Assembly (NCBI GenBank): GCA_965203045.1
Contig: OZ241850.1
Location: 1,557,303-1,621,302, forward strand
Direction of reading: 5' to 3'
DNA from: G965203045 sp965203045
GTDB taxonomy: Bacteria > Pseudomonadota > Gammaproteobacteria > PS1 > Pseudothioglobaceae
DNA: 64,000 bases
In this document: positions 33,925 through 42,149 of the stretch, piece by piece
How the letters are laid out: each line of letters opens with the position of its first letter
Numbering within the stretch: the stretch's first letter is position 1
The notes under the pieces: generated by a model
What the model was told of the DNA's origin: nothing
The model's database searches: none
What the model saw: only the letters and a program-made list of their open reading frames with translations
Made by a program: the position numbers and the translations under genes

Positions 33925-35358
33925 TTATTTTAGATTATTTATAGATTTAAAATAACCATTTTGCTGTAATGCTTGATAATTTAAATAATTACGGTGGTAA
34001 TTCGCCGCGTTCTGCACATAAGAGAGGCGAATATCATTAGCATTATTTTTTGCTCTAATCACCGCGCTACTATCAGTTAAGCCATTTTTGTGACGCTTTT
34101 GTTCTTCTTTAACATACTGATTTGCAGTAGTTAATTGTTGTTTATTTACATCTAGGACTTGTTTTGCAATTTTTAGTTGTTTAAACAAAAAGTCAGCCCT
34201 AGCAGTTAAATCTTTTAGAATTTCATCTTGACGAGATTCAATTTCTGATAATTGTAATAATAATAATTGATTTTGTGCCTTATTAACTTTGTTTCCCAAA
34301 GGCATAGAAAAGTTTAAACCCAACGCTAAACCATCACCTTGAGGAAAAAAACTATCACCAAAATTACTATTTTCAGCCTGTCTTAAATAGGATAAATTAA
34401 GCAATAAATCTGGCTGCTGCTCATCTCTATTACTAAGCAATCTGCGCTTTATTATGGCTTTTTGCTGTGTTAATGCTTGTAATTGTGGGTGTTGGTTTAA
34501 AAAATATCTAAGTGAAATTTTACCAACAGATTTATAAGTTTGATAAAGGTCAATATCGCTAATTATTTTACTAACTTTTAATCCTAATAATGCTGCCAAT
34601 TGTTGTTTTAAAGAATTTAGGTTTTGCTGACTAAGTGCGATTTGTTGCTTGATATTAAGAACATCAGAAGTAGTTGCCAAAACATCAACTCTCTCACCCA
34701 CAGCATCTTTATATTTCCGTTGTTCTAAATCTAGTAAATCATCGGCTAATTTTAACCTTGATTGTTGAATATTTAATTGCGATTGTGCTAAAGCTAAATC
34801 AACAAAGATTTGTAATTGCACTAATAAAAAATCATCTTGCTGCTGCTTGATATTATATTGAGTTAATTTGTTGCCAATAGCAGCAATATCAATATCTAAT
34901 CTATCATTAATGCCCCCTCTATTACGTAATAAAGGCGCTATATAACTTAACTCAAAAACATTATTATATATATCATCGCTAAGGGCTAGTCTATTGCTAC
35001 CAAATTCTGACCTTTCCAACCTATGTGTTAAACTAACAGTATTGCCAGTGCGATAATCATTTTTGCTGACACTGGTTTGGAGTGATAAATTATCGCGCGA
35101 GTTGTTGCCATTTACTATACTTTGAATATGGTCTGTTTGTTGGTAATTATAATTACTACCAATATTTAATTGCCAATCATCAACTGATTTAGCAAGCAAA
35201 TATTCTTGCTGGGCAATAGCAGCAGTAATTTTACTAGTATTGAATAAAGGATGAGTGCTGATTAATCTCTGCCTAAACTCATCAATAGTAAGTGCTTGAG
35301 ATATGCTAGCTAGTGTAAATTGAGCGATTATTACTAAAATATATTGTTTTAACTGCAT
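33925..35358 (-). CDS. TolC-family outer membrane efflux protein
   Basis: A 477-residue protein with a signal peptide (1-22, ending Ser-Gln-Ala) and two long helical-hairpin repeats. There are many heptad-like Leu/Gln stretches (about 130-260 and 340-440) and strand-rich TolC-type segments before each (LSLQTSVSKNDYRTGNTVSL and YIAPLLRNRGG). It would form the trimeric outer-membrane channel for efflux or type I secretion. No adaptor or inner-membrane pump is encoded next to it, so the partner is unknown. Its start overlaps aroK by ten bases. Confidence 0.85.
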   Translation of the reverse strand: MQLKQYILVIIAQFTLASISQALTIDEFRQRLISTHPLFNTSKITAAIAQQEYLLAKSVDDWQLNIGSNYNYQQTDHIQSIVNGNNSRDNLSLQTSVSKNDYRTGNTVSLTHRLERSEFGSNRLALSDDIYNNVFELSYIAPLLRNRGGINDRLDIDIAAIGNKLTQYNIKQQQDDFLLVQLQIFVDLALAQSQLNIQQSRLKLADDLLDLEQRKYKDAVGERVDVLATTSDVLNIKQQIALSQQNLNSLKQQLAALLGLKVSKIISDIDLYQTYKSVGKISLRYFLNQHPQLQALTQQKAIIKRRLLSNRDEQQPDLLLNLSYLRQAENSNFGDSFFPQGDGLALGLNFSMPLGNKVNKAQNQLLLLQLSEIESRQDEILKDLTARADFLFKQLKIAKQVLDVNKQQLTTANQYVKEEQKRHKNGLTDSSAVIRAKNNANDIRLSYVQNAANYHRNYLNYQALQQNGYFKSINNLK

Positions 35359-35873
35359 AATTTTTTTTTAATTTCATTAATAATCATATACAAGCGCTTA
35401 CCACTAGTATCAATAGTAATATTAGCACATTGTTGATACCATGGATTTCTAACTTTTAGTAAATCAGTAATGGTTTTTTCTCTATTTGCGCTATTTTCTA
35501 ATAGAGGACGATGATTTGACTTAGCTGTTCTTTCTAGTAAAGTTGTTAGTGATGATTTTAAATAAATAACTGGATTGTGTTTTTGCAGTAATTGCCGATT
35601 TTCTAACACTGTAACAATACCGCCGCCGGTAGCAATAACACTATTTTTTAATTGACATAATTCTTTTAGCATTTTGCTTTCACGGCGGCGAAAGCCAGTC
35701 TCACCCTCTACTTTGAAAATATGATTGATACTAACGCCAGTGCGCTCTACCAGCTCACTATCACTATCATAGAAATCATATCTAAGCACATAAGCAAGCC
35801 TATGTCCAATTGAAGTCTTACCAACGCCCATTGGCCCAATCAAAATGATAGATTTTTTGTCATTTTTTGTCAT
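35349..35873 (-). CDS. aroK: Shikimate kinase
   Basis: Phosphorylates shikimate in the chorismate pathway. Walker A GPMGVGKTSIG (near 14-24) is followed by the shikimate-binding YDFYDSDSELVERTG, and the GFRRRESKML segment has the substrate-binding Arg. ATGGGIVT and the lid HRPLLE come next. The frame is open 29 codons further upstream, but that extension lies inside the preceding gene. The ATG at 35873 gives the usual 174-residue enzyme. It overlaps the zinc-finger gene by 14 bases and the tolC-like gene by ten. Confidence 0.94.
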   Translation of the reverse strand: MTKNDKKSIILIGPMGVGKTSIGHRLAYVLRYDFYDSDSELVERTGVSINHIFKVEGETGFRRRESKMLKELCQLKNSVIATGGGIVTVLENRQLLQKHNPVIYLKSSLTTLLERTAKSNHRPLLENSANREKTITDLLKVRNPWYQQCANITIDTSGKRLYMIINEIKKKLCS

Positions 35874-36045
35874 TTTTGATAATATAATTAGTGCCACAAT
35901 ATGGGCACATAGCACTATTTTTATCAAATTTAATAAATACTTTTGGGTGTGACAGCTCACTATTGTTATCGGGTGGACAGAAAAAAGGCTGGCTCACATT
36001 TGATAAATAAACCAGTGCCTTAGTATTAACCTTTGACTTAGTCAT
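35860..36045 (-). CDS. Small zinc-finger protein (zf-CHCC family, NDUFS6-like)
   Basis: A 61-residue protein whose centre fits the CHCC zinc finger: Cys near 23 in FFCPPDNNSELSHPKVFI, His in SHPKV, and two Cys in MCPYCGTNYI. The same motif binds zinc in the NDUFS6 subunit of mitochondrial complex I. The bacterial function is not known. Small zf-CHCC genes beside ilvE are a recurrent arrangement in gammaproteobacteria. The start overlaps the ilvE stop (ATGA), and the end overlaps aroK. Confidence 0.88.
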   Translation of the reverse strand: MTKSKVNTKALVYLSNVSQPFFCPPDNNSELSHPKVFIKFDKNSAMCPYCGTNYIIKNDKK

Positions 36046-36977
36046 TTTTTAACTATCCCGCCTTCAATCCAATGTTGATAACGAGGATTTTTGCCATACA
36101 CACAATCAAAATACAATTTTTGTAATTGCGCGGTAATATTACCAATACTACCATTACCAATATTGTGATTATCCAATTCACGAATTGGCATAACCTCAGC
36201 AGCAGTGCCGGTAAAAAAAGCTTCATCAGCGACATAAACCTCATCACGAGTGATGCGTTTTTCCACTACTTGCAAACCTAAATCTATTGCTAAAGTCACA
36301 ACAGTTGCACGTGTAATACCTGCTAAAGCAGAAGTTAAATCAGGTGTATAAAGCACACCACCTTTAACAATAAATATATTCTCACCACTACCTTCGGCAA
36401 CAAAACCATCCACATCTAGCAATAAAGCCTCATCATAACCATCATCAAGCGCTTCTTGTAGAGCCAGCATTGAGTTCATATAATTACCATTAGCCTTAGC
36501 TTTACTCGTAGTGCTGTTTATATGATGACGATTAAAAGACGAGGTGCGTACTCTAATACCACTTTGCATATTTTCATCACCAAGATAACTACCCCAATCC
36601 CAAGCGGCAATAGCAGTATGGACTTTTAAATTATCAGCTCTTAAACCCATTCCTTCTGCACCATAAAAGCATATAGGCCGCAAATATGCTGATTTTAAGT
36701 TATTTTTAACTAGCGCTTGCTTTTGGACTTCATTTAGAGTGTTCTTATCATAAGGTATTTTCATACCTAAAATATGTGCTGAATCTAATAATCTATCAGT
36801 ATGGTCGCCAAGACGAAAAATAGCAGTACCTTGCTTAGTATTGTAAGCGCGAACTCCCTCAAACACCCCCATACCATAGTGTAAGGTATGTGTTAAAATG
36901 TGCACCTTGGCATCTTTCCAGATAAGCCAATTACCATCTAGCCAAATCCAGCCTTCTCGCTTATCCATCGCAATCAT
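36042..36977 (-). CDS. ilvE: Branched-chain amino acid aminotransferase
   Basis: A class IV PLP aminotransferase that makes Val, Leu and Ile from their 2-oxo acids. The N-terminus (WIWLDGNWLIWKDAKVHILTHTLHYGMGVFEGVRAY), the RPICFYG segment, the PLP lysine in INSTTSKAKANGNYMNSMLA, the LLLDVDGFVAEGSGENIF signature, and FFTGTAAEVMPI are all present. An open stretch upstream has no family counterpart. I place the start at the ATG at 36977 (311 residues), with another ATG three codons later as the alternative. It begins a run of overlapping genes through the zinc finger, aroK, the tolC-like gene and glyA. Confidence 0.95.
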   Translation of the reverse strand: MIAMDKREGWIWLDGNWLIWKDAKVHILTHTLHYGMGVFEGVRAYNTKQGTAIFRLGDHTDRLLDSAHILGMKIPYDKNTLNEVQKQALVKNNLKSAYLRPICFYGAEGMGLRADNLKVHTAIAAWDWGSYLGDENMQSGIRVRTSSFNRHHINSTTSKAKANGNYMNSMLALQEALDDGYDEALLLDVDGFVAEGSGENIFIVKGGVLYTPDLTSALAGITRATVVTLAIDLGLQVVEKRITRDEVYVADEAFFTGTAAEVMPIRELDNHNIGNGSIGNITAQLQKLYFDCVYGKNPRYQHWIEGGIVKK

Positions 36978-37285
36978 TAAAATACACTCTATGAAAAATA
37001 AAGGTCTATATTTTAACCTTAACAATGGTTTATTTAGCCTAATTTTCTGGTTTTAGCTTATCAATCTGCTTAAATTGACCCAAATTATCTCAGTTTATAA
37101 CAAATAATAATATCACGATGGTTTGCGATAATAAAAATTAATATTTTTACTAATTTTATCTTTTTTAAAATAGGTATTTTATTAAAAGCATTAATAATCA
37201 ATTATCATATTATTGTCACTCTTTTAAATACGATTCTTTGTTGTCTTGTTTTATTCTAAATATGTTTAATAATTTTAGATAGATT

Positions 37286-37428
37286 TTATCTAAGTGTTGC
37301 ATAATCAAACATCCAACCTTTTTTATAATCTCTAATACTATCATAAGGTGGTGAAAAAATGGATAAACCTATTGATTCTCTATTTAGTTTTTGGTAGCAA
37401 CAATGCAGTCGTTTTGTATAATTTTATC
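37286..37428 (-). pseudogene. Frameshifted relic of a DNA methyltransferase N-terminus
   Basis: The 537-base gap between ilvE and the Sco-like gene (36978-37514) holds no intact gene. On the minus strand one frame begins DKIIQNDCIVATK (from 37428) and stops. The next frame continues with SIGLSIFSPPYDSIRDYKKG and WMFDYATLR, then stops at 37286-37288. Joined across one frameshift at an A-run (about 37387-37391), the two halves match the N-terminal SAM and catalytic SPPY region of beta-class amino-methyltransferases: a KII-x-x-D-C-I start, Ser-Ile-x-Leu, then SPPYDSIRDY. The rest of such a gene (over 200 codons) is missing, and I see nothing recognisable in the remainder of the gap. Confidence 0.65.
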
Positions 37429-37514
37429 TGGTTAATGAACTATTTCTTATATTTTTTTAAAACTTAATTATTAGAGTCTTATTGACGAACTCATTTATTT
37501 AGAAATCTATTTTA

Positions 37515-38534
37515 TTAATTATTGATAAAAGCATCAAAGTTTTTAATCGTGGCGATAACCTTTTTATTAATATTATTATCAAATTTTAATATACAATTCA
37601 CCTGATTATCATAGGCAGGAAAGTCCAAAAGCCCAAATAACATAGCGTGATAAGATAAAGGTTTTAAAACCAAATGCTGTTGAGGTTTTATAGGAATATT
37701 ATCTTGTTTTATCATATTCATTTGAGAGTTGACAACGCGGCTTAGATGCAATTCACTGTTTTTAGCCAAACTAGGACAACTAATACCGTGTAATTGTATT
37801 GTTTGGCTACTTTGGTTAATAATTGTGCCATAAAGAGCGGTAACTCTAGCATATTTTGTCGGGTTTTTTAGCCAAAAATTTTGGGCAATAATTTTACTGT
37901 TTTGAATAGTTCTTAATTGTTTATTATTTGGTTGTTCAAGCAATGTTAAAATTTCTTTGATAAATTTATCAGACGGATAACCCGAATAATGCACAGCCCT
38001 TACCTTATTCTTCTTATCAATGAGAAAAATGCTAATAGAATGATTAAAAACATTGGAAGTGTCATTTTTATCGCGCTCCTTAACACTGGGGCGATTATAT
38101 TGTGTTGCCAGCCTAAAATCTTTAACTTTTTCATAAACAACTTGAAATTGTTTAGCAATATTTACTAGATTTTCTTCTGTTGGACTAATGCCGATAAATG
38201 ACGGGTTGAAGGCAGCTAAATATTTCTTTAAATAAGCGGGAGTATCATATTCTGGGTCAACCGTGATAAATATTACCTTAACTTTTTGCTGTTGGTCTTT
38301 ATTTAACTTGCTTACTAAAAAATTTAGATAACCTAATGTAATTGGACATACATCAGGGCAATTTGTATAACCAAAAGTTAATAAAACCACATAATCTTTA
38401 TAATCAGATAGGCGGGTCGGATGACCCAGTGAACTATCTGCCTTAAAATCACCGCCTATACCACGCATAATAGGCAAGGCATTAGTATAAGAACTGGTGA
38501 TTAAACTAATTAATATCAATAATTTTATTAACAT
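37515..38534 (-). CDS. Sco1/SenC copper chaperone fused to a PCuAC-like domain
   Basis: An exported protein of 339 residues. A signal peptide (about 1-19) is followed by a Sco thioredoxin fold with the copper-binding Cys59-x3-Cys63 in NCPDVCP and His165 in NVFNHS. Residues about 215-335 form a second domain with the PCuAC pattern: His263, Met272/274, and the paired His296-x-Met298 in LSYHAMLFGL, all candidate Cu(I) ligands. In other bacteria, PCuAC and Sco are separate periplasmic proteins that load the CuA site of cytochrome oxidase. Here they are fused and encoded in the nirK cluster, so supplying copper to NirK is a reasonable inference. It overlaps the gene upstream by seven bases. Confidence 0.85.
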   Translation of the reverse strand: MLIKLLILISLITSSYTNALPIMRGIGGDFKADSSLGHPTRLSDYKDYVVLLTFGYTNCPDVCPITLGYLNFLVSKLNKDQQQKVKVIFITVDPEYDTPAYLKKYLAAFNPSFIGISPTEENLVNIAKQFQVVYEKVKDFRLATQYNRPSVKERDKNDTSNVFNHSISIFLIDKKNKVRAVHYSGYPSDKFIKEILTLLEQPNNKQLRTIQNSKIIAQNFWLKNPTKYARVTALYGTIINQSSQTIQLHGISCPSLAKNSELHLSRVVNSQMNMIKQDNIPIKPQQHLVLKPLSYHAMLFGLLDFPAYDNQVNCILKFDNNINKKVIATIKNFDAFINN

Positions 38535-39064
38535 CGTAATTGGGACTCCAGCCCCTCAGAAGGTAAAAGATAGCTTTCGGTAATAACACTAATTAAATAT
38601 CGCCCAGCAGCTTTAATATAACGCAGAGTAATAATTTGTTTTATTTTAGCAATTTCTACTTCGCTTTGAATAGCGCTTTTTGAGTTATCCCAACGAATAA
38701 TAGCTAGCAACTCAACTGTTGAAAAATCTTTACTTGCTCTTTTGAGATAAAGTCGGGTTAGCTGATGGTTGCCACCTTGAAAAGATTGTTTGCGTTGTTT
38801 AATGCTTTGTTGTATTGTTTGTTGGCTATTAACCCCTAATAGGTCTAATTTAGCATCAGGCGCTAGCATCGTTTTCAAATCATAAGCATTATTATCTAAT
38901 GCATCTAACCATTGGTTAACAACTTTGCTTGTTGATAAAACCACCGCTGCTTCTGTATTAGGTAATTTGGAGGCGATAACGGTATGGCATAACAACAAAC
39001 ATACCACCCAGCCACACCGTATAATTATATTGTGTGGCTGGGTTTTTGTCCTCAACAAAGACAT
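38528..39064 (-). CDS. Exported NTF2-like protein in the nirK cluster
   Basis: A 178-residue protein. An N-terminal hydrophobic segment (about 14-31) serves as signal peptide or anchor. The rest resembles the NTF2/SnoaL cone fold: a first helix with VVNQWLDALDNNAYD, LAPDAKLDLLG, then long strands ending with AAGRYLISVITESYLL. No catalytic residues are evident. It sits between nirK (17 bases away) and the Sco-PCuAC gene (seven-base overlap), so a role in NirK maturation or periplasmic copper handling is inferred from context only. Confidence 0.65.
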   Translation of the reverse strand: MSLLRTKTQPHNIIIRCGWVVCLLLCHTVIASKLPNTEAAVVLSTSKVVNQWLDALDNNAYDLKTMLAPDAKLDLLGVNSQQTIQQSIKQRKQSFQGGNHQLTRLYLKRASKDFSTVELLAIIRWDNSKSAIQSEVEIAKIKQIITLRYIKAAGRYLISVITESYLLPSEGLESQLRC

Positions 39065-39081
39065 GTCAAAATAATTGCTGT

Positions 39082-40200
39082 TTAATTGACTATTTTCCTA
39101 GGCGCCACAACTTGTTTCATCAAGTCATTATTCCATTCTCCTTCAACATTAATATGAGAAATCGCGCCTAAAACAAAAGCTTCAATCAGATTATGAGATA
39201 AATACACATAAATGCCAGGCTGTTCAAATGTATAAATAAAAGCACCGGCAGAACCAGCAGCAATTACCCAACTTTCCAGATTAAGTGCTGGTGCATTATC
39301 AAAACTGCCTCGCTCCCAAACATAATCTCCATGACCGCCTATAAGATGCGGATAGGACTGCCTATTAGCTTGGGAATGAATAAACAAAACAGTTTCACCA
39401 ACTTTAGCGCGCATGGCATTTTTACCCGTTAAAGCGCCTACTGTGCCGCCAAAAGGAACATGAGTTGGTATTAAAGTTTTCATAACTTCTAAATCATCGC
39501 TAAAAGAAGCAATAGGATTGTCATAGCGTTTATATTTACCATTTTTATCCTTAGGCAAATAATAATCTTGCTCACCAATATAATAGGCTCTATCATATTT
39601 AATTGGATTGCCTTTATCATCTTTGAGTCCATCTCTGGGCAACACCATCACCGCTCCATTCATACCATGGACAACATGCCAAGGCACCATACTGCCGCCA
39701 GGTGCACAATGGTAAACAAAAACACCCGCTTTAGTCGCCTTCCATCTTAAAACTACTTCTTCGCCTGGATTGATTAAAGTTAGCGCGCCGCCACCTAGAG
39801 CGCCAGTACTAGAATGAAAATCAATATTATGAGGGAGTTTATTGGTTTTCGGATTTACCAAAGTCAACTCAACATAATCTCCTTCATGAGCGACTACGAT
39901 AGGGCCAGGCACACTACCGTTGTAAGTAAAAGCCCAAACAAAAACTCCCGGCTCTATTTCAATCTCTTTTTCCTCAACAACCATTCTAGTTCGAATAATT
40001 TTAGGATTGTCCGTTGCTACTTGTTCGTGTTTGGGTAAAAAAGGCGGCGTGACTAATTCTTGTTTTACTATTTGTAAATTTTCTCCCAGTTCCCATTCTT
40101 TGAGCTGTTGCTCATAGTCCAGTAAGTCTTCTTCACTATAAGCAAATATAAAATTGCTTAATAAAAAAACTACTAATGAATATATTATTTTATGTATCAT
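39082..40200 (-). CDS. nirK: Copper-containing nitrite reductase
   Basis: Reduces nitrite to nitric oxide in the periplasm. The 372-residue precursor has a signal peptide (1-20) and two cupredoxin domains. Type 1 copper ligands are His124, Cys165, His175 and Met180. Type 2 ligands are His129 and His164, plus a His in the C-terminal YVYLSHNLIEAF. The catalytic Asp127 and a His in SYPHLIGGHGDYVW are present. There is one extra residue between Cys165 and His175 compared with the Alcaligenes enzyme. A strong ribosome binding site (AGGAGG) precedes the ATG. It lies in a four-gene set with a small membrane protein upstream and copper-handling genes downstream. Confidence 0.95.
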   Translation of the reverse strand: MIHKIIYSLVVFLLSNFIFAYSEEDLLDYEQQLKEWELGENLQIVKQELVTPPFLPKHEQVATDNPKIIRTRMVVEEKEIEIEPGVFVWAFTYNGSVPGPIVVAHEGDYVELTLVNPKTNKLPHNIDFHSSTGALGGGALTLINPGEEVVLRWKATKAGVFVYHCAPGGSMVPWHVVHGMNGAVMVLPRDGLKDDKGNPIKYDRAYYIGEQDYYLPKDKNGKYKRYDNPIASFSDDLEVMKTLIPTHVPFGGTVGALTGKNAMRAKVGETVLFIHSQANRQSYPHLIGGHGDYVWERGSFDNAPALNLESWVIAAGSAGAFIYTFEQPGIYVYLSHNLIEAFVLGAISHINVEGEWNNDLMKQVVAPRKIVN

Positions 40201-40214
40201 ATTTCCTCCTTTTG

Positions 40215-40466
40215 TTAAATATTTTTTGCTTCTTTTTTACCAATAGTTAATAAGTCCCAAATCAACAAGACCAATCCTAACGTAGTTACATAACCCATTA
40301 CTTGACGCCACCACAAGCCTTCTACAAACCATGGGTGGATTTGAGCTTTGAAATAGCCCAACCAAGTTGAACCTTCAATAGCCCTTTCAATTTGAGATTG
40401 CTCATATCCTGAGATAAGTAAAGCGATTGTCATTCCCATAACACCAATCAAAACACATTTATCCAA
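40215..40466 (-). CDS. Small two-helix membrane protein upstream of nirK
   Basis: An 83-residue protein from a TTG at 40466. ATG codons at 40439 and 40433 are alternative starts. Two hydrophobic segments (about 5-20 and 58-75) flank a loop rich in Trp and Glu, with HPWFVEGLWWRQVMGY. That loop looks like part of an oxidase- or reductase-type membrane subunit, but I cannot assign a family. It lies 14 bases before nirK on the same strand, suggesting a helper or electron-transfer role for nitrite reduction. Confidence 0.6.
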   Translation of the reverse strand: MDKCVLIGVMGMTIALLISGYEQSQIERAIEGSTWLGYFKAQIHPWFVEGLWWRQVMGYVTTLGLVLLIWDLLTIGKKEAKNI

Positions 40467-40496
40467 GATAACAGAACAACGCAGATAGATAAGAGA

Positions 40497-40516
40497 AAAG
40501 ACGTCTTTATATTATA
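40497..40516 (-). promoter_or_regulatory. Candidate nirK-cluster promoter with palindromic operator
   Basis: In the 182-base gap between cbbX and the nirK cluster, the minus strand has a perfect -10 TATAAT at 40516-40511. The perfect 12-base palindrome AAAGACGTCTTT follows at 40508-40497, so it would cover the expected transcription start. A protein bound there would block initiation. No FNR/NNR-type TTGAT-N4-ATCAA box is seen in the gap. The -35 region is weak. Confidence 0.4.
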
Positions 40517-40648
40517 TGATAACAAAACAAATTAGCTTATATTATTAATAAGACTAATCAACATTTATAAAACATCATACTGATTGTTTAAATAATTATA
40601 TATCTTTTAAGACCTTTCCTTTTGCTATGATATTATTTAATTAACCAA

Positions 40649-41554
40649 TTATTCCTTATATTTTTTGTCATCTTCTATATCAAACCCGCCTTCTTTAAAA
40701 ATACTACTAACTAAAATATCCTCATCCTCAATAGTCATAAGGTCTTCTTTGTTAATATCAGCATTAGCATTAAAGAGTCTGTTTGCTTGACGAAGGCGGG
40801 CTCTATCAATAGCGTTGCGCACTGATCTTGCATTGGCAAAATGCGCTGACTTCATTCTAAGCTTAATGTATTTTAAAAATGCCGCCTCAGAGCTATCACT
40901 AAAATGATAGTTTAGTTGCTGCAACATTAATTTTGCTATTGCCAATAATTCTTCAGCGCCATAATCAGGAAAATCAATATGATGTGCTACACGGGAACGC
41001 ATACCAGGATTAGAATGAAAGAAGGTTTCCATTTTATCTTTATATCCAGCTAATATAACCACCAAATCATCTCGATTATTTTCCATCACCTGCAATAATA
41101 TCTCTATTGATTCAGCGCCATAATCACGTTCATTTTCCGGTTTATAAAGATAATATGCTTCATCAATAAACAAAACCCCGCCCATAGCCTTTTTAATAAT
41201 TTCTTTGGTTTTAGGAGCAGTATGCCCAATATATTGACCGACTAAATCATCTCTGGTTACCGTTACTAAATGCCCTTCACGAACATAGCCTAAACCTTTT
41301 AAAATTTCGCCCATACGCACAGCAACAGTAGTTTTACCAGTGCCGGGATTGCCAGTAAAACTCATATGTAGCGTAGGTGATTGGCTAGATAGCTCAAAAG
41401 ACTTACGCATTTTATCTATTAGTAATAGGGCAGCAATTTCACGAATTCTAGTTTTAACAGGTTTTAGACCTATAAGTTCTTTATCTAGTTGTTCTAAAAT
41501 GCCTTGAATTTGCGAATCTTTTAAAATTTGTGCTAAATTAATTTTCTCGCTCAT
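40649..41554 (-). CDS. cbbX: Red-type RuBisCO activase CbbX
   Basis: An AAA+ hexamer that pulls the C-terminus of the red-type RuBisCO large subunit into its pore to remove inhibitory sugar phosphates. Of 301 residues, Walker A GNPGTGKTT is at 68-76, Walker B GGVLFIDEAYYLY near 124-136, and arginine fingers lie near GMRSRVAHHIDFPDY. VGQYIGHTAPKTKE is the pore-loop region. It follows cbbS after 133 bases that include a long hairpin, and it has a poor ribosome binding site. Both fit lower expression than RuBisCO. Confidence 0.95.
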   Translation of the reverse strand: MSEKINLAQILKDSQIQGILEQLDKELIGLKPVKTRIREIAALLLIDKMRKSFELSSQSPTLHMSFTGNPGTGKTTVAVRMGEILKGLGYVREGHLVTVTRDDLVGQYIGHTAPKTKEIIKKAMGGVLFIDEAYYLYKPENERDYGAESIEILLQVMENNRDDLVVILAGYKDKMETFFHSNPGMRSRVAHHIDFPDYGAEELLAIAKLMLQQLNYHFSDSSEAAFLKYIKLRMKSAHFANARSVRNAIDRARLRQANRLFNANADINKEDLMTIEDEDILVSSIFKEGGFDIEDDKKYKE

Positions 41555-41649
41555 ATTTCTACGCCATTGATAACAGAATTATTAAAACCTTACGTCTAAC
41601 TATACTAGAAACTACCACTAACAGTAAACAAGGTTTAATACTAGTGATA

Positions 41650-41679
41650 ATACAAAGATGATAAAAATCACCTTTGTAT
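41650..41679 (-). promoter_or_regulatory. Long hairpin between cbbS and cbbX
   Basis: Two 13-base arms, 41650-41662 and 41667-41679, are complementary with one G-U pair (on the minus-strand transcript) and enclose a four-base loop. The hairpin starts eight bases after the cbbS stop codon. There is no T-run after it in the minus direction, so it is not a classical terminator. It could protect the cbbLS mRNA 3' end or attenuate transcription into cbbX. Confidence 0.6.
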
Positions 41680-41687
41680 CTGTTTAC

Positions 41688-42122
41688 TTAGTATCTTTCC
41701 ATTTCAGGCTTGTCGCTAGAATAAGGAAGAATTGTATAACTAATATGACGTTCTTGTTGTTCTTGACGAATAAGCTTATAACCAGCCTCTTTTGAGGGAC
41801 GATTAACAATAAAACTCATCTTAACCGATTCCCAACCACGAGTTGAATCAAATGCAGTAATACGTACATAATGATTGGGAAAGGTCTTACGACATGCATT
41901 AACTTCCATCATAATACCCGCTGGGTCTTTGAGGTCAAACATAGGATTGCCAAACATTTCCCAATAGGTGTTGCGAGGATGAGGGTCATCAGTGTATTCA
42001 ATACCCACTGCCCATGAGTTTTTTAAAGCGTATTTAACTTGCGCGGTAATTTGCGCATCAGTTAAATCAGGCAAAAATGAAAATTGTCCTTGAGTAATAC
42101 GATTGCCAGGATTTGTCATCAT
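41688..42122 (-). CDS. cbbS: Ribulose bisphosphate carboxylase small subunit (red type)
   Basis: Caps the L8S8 RuBisCO complex. The 144 residues begin with ITQGQFSFLPDLTDAQITAQVKYAL and continue with WAVGIEYTDDPHPRNTYWEMFGNPMFD. That is the red-type version, with the C-terminal extension (about 105-144, including RPSKEAGYKLIRQE) that forms a beta barrel in form IC/ID enzymes. A ribosome binding site AGGAG lies eight bases before the ATG. A second ATG follows immediately and could also start translation. It is 27 bases after cbbL. Confidence 0.95.
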   Translation of the reverse strand: MMTNPGNRITQGQFSFLPDLTDAQITAQVKYALKNSWAVGIEYTDDPHPRNTYWEMFGNPMFDLKDPAGIMMEVNACRKTFPNHYVRITAFDSTRGWESVKMSFIVNRPSKEAGYKLIRQEQQERHISYTILPYSSDKPEMERY

Positions 42123-42149
42123 AATACATTCTCCTATTAAATTATTAAA

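Noticed and set aside
37359..37397. Plus-strand 12-codon ORF with a ribosome-binding-site-like AAGGTGG in front of it
   Set aside because: The site is the antisense of the Pro-Pro-Tyr codons of the methyltransferase relic on the minus strand. The frame is too short and has no other support.
40439..40466. Firm choice between the TTG at 40466 and the ATGs at 40439 and 40433 for the small gene before nirK
   Set aside because: None has a clear ribosome binding site. The longer form was kept only because the extra residues continue the first hydrophobic helix.
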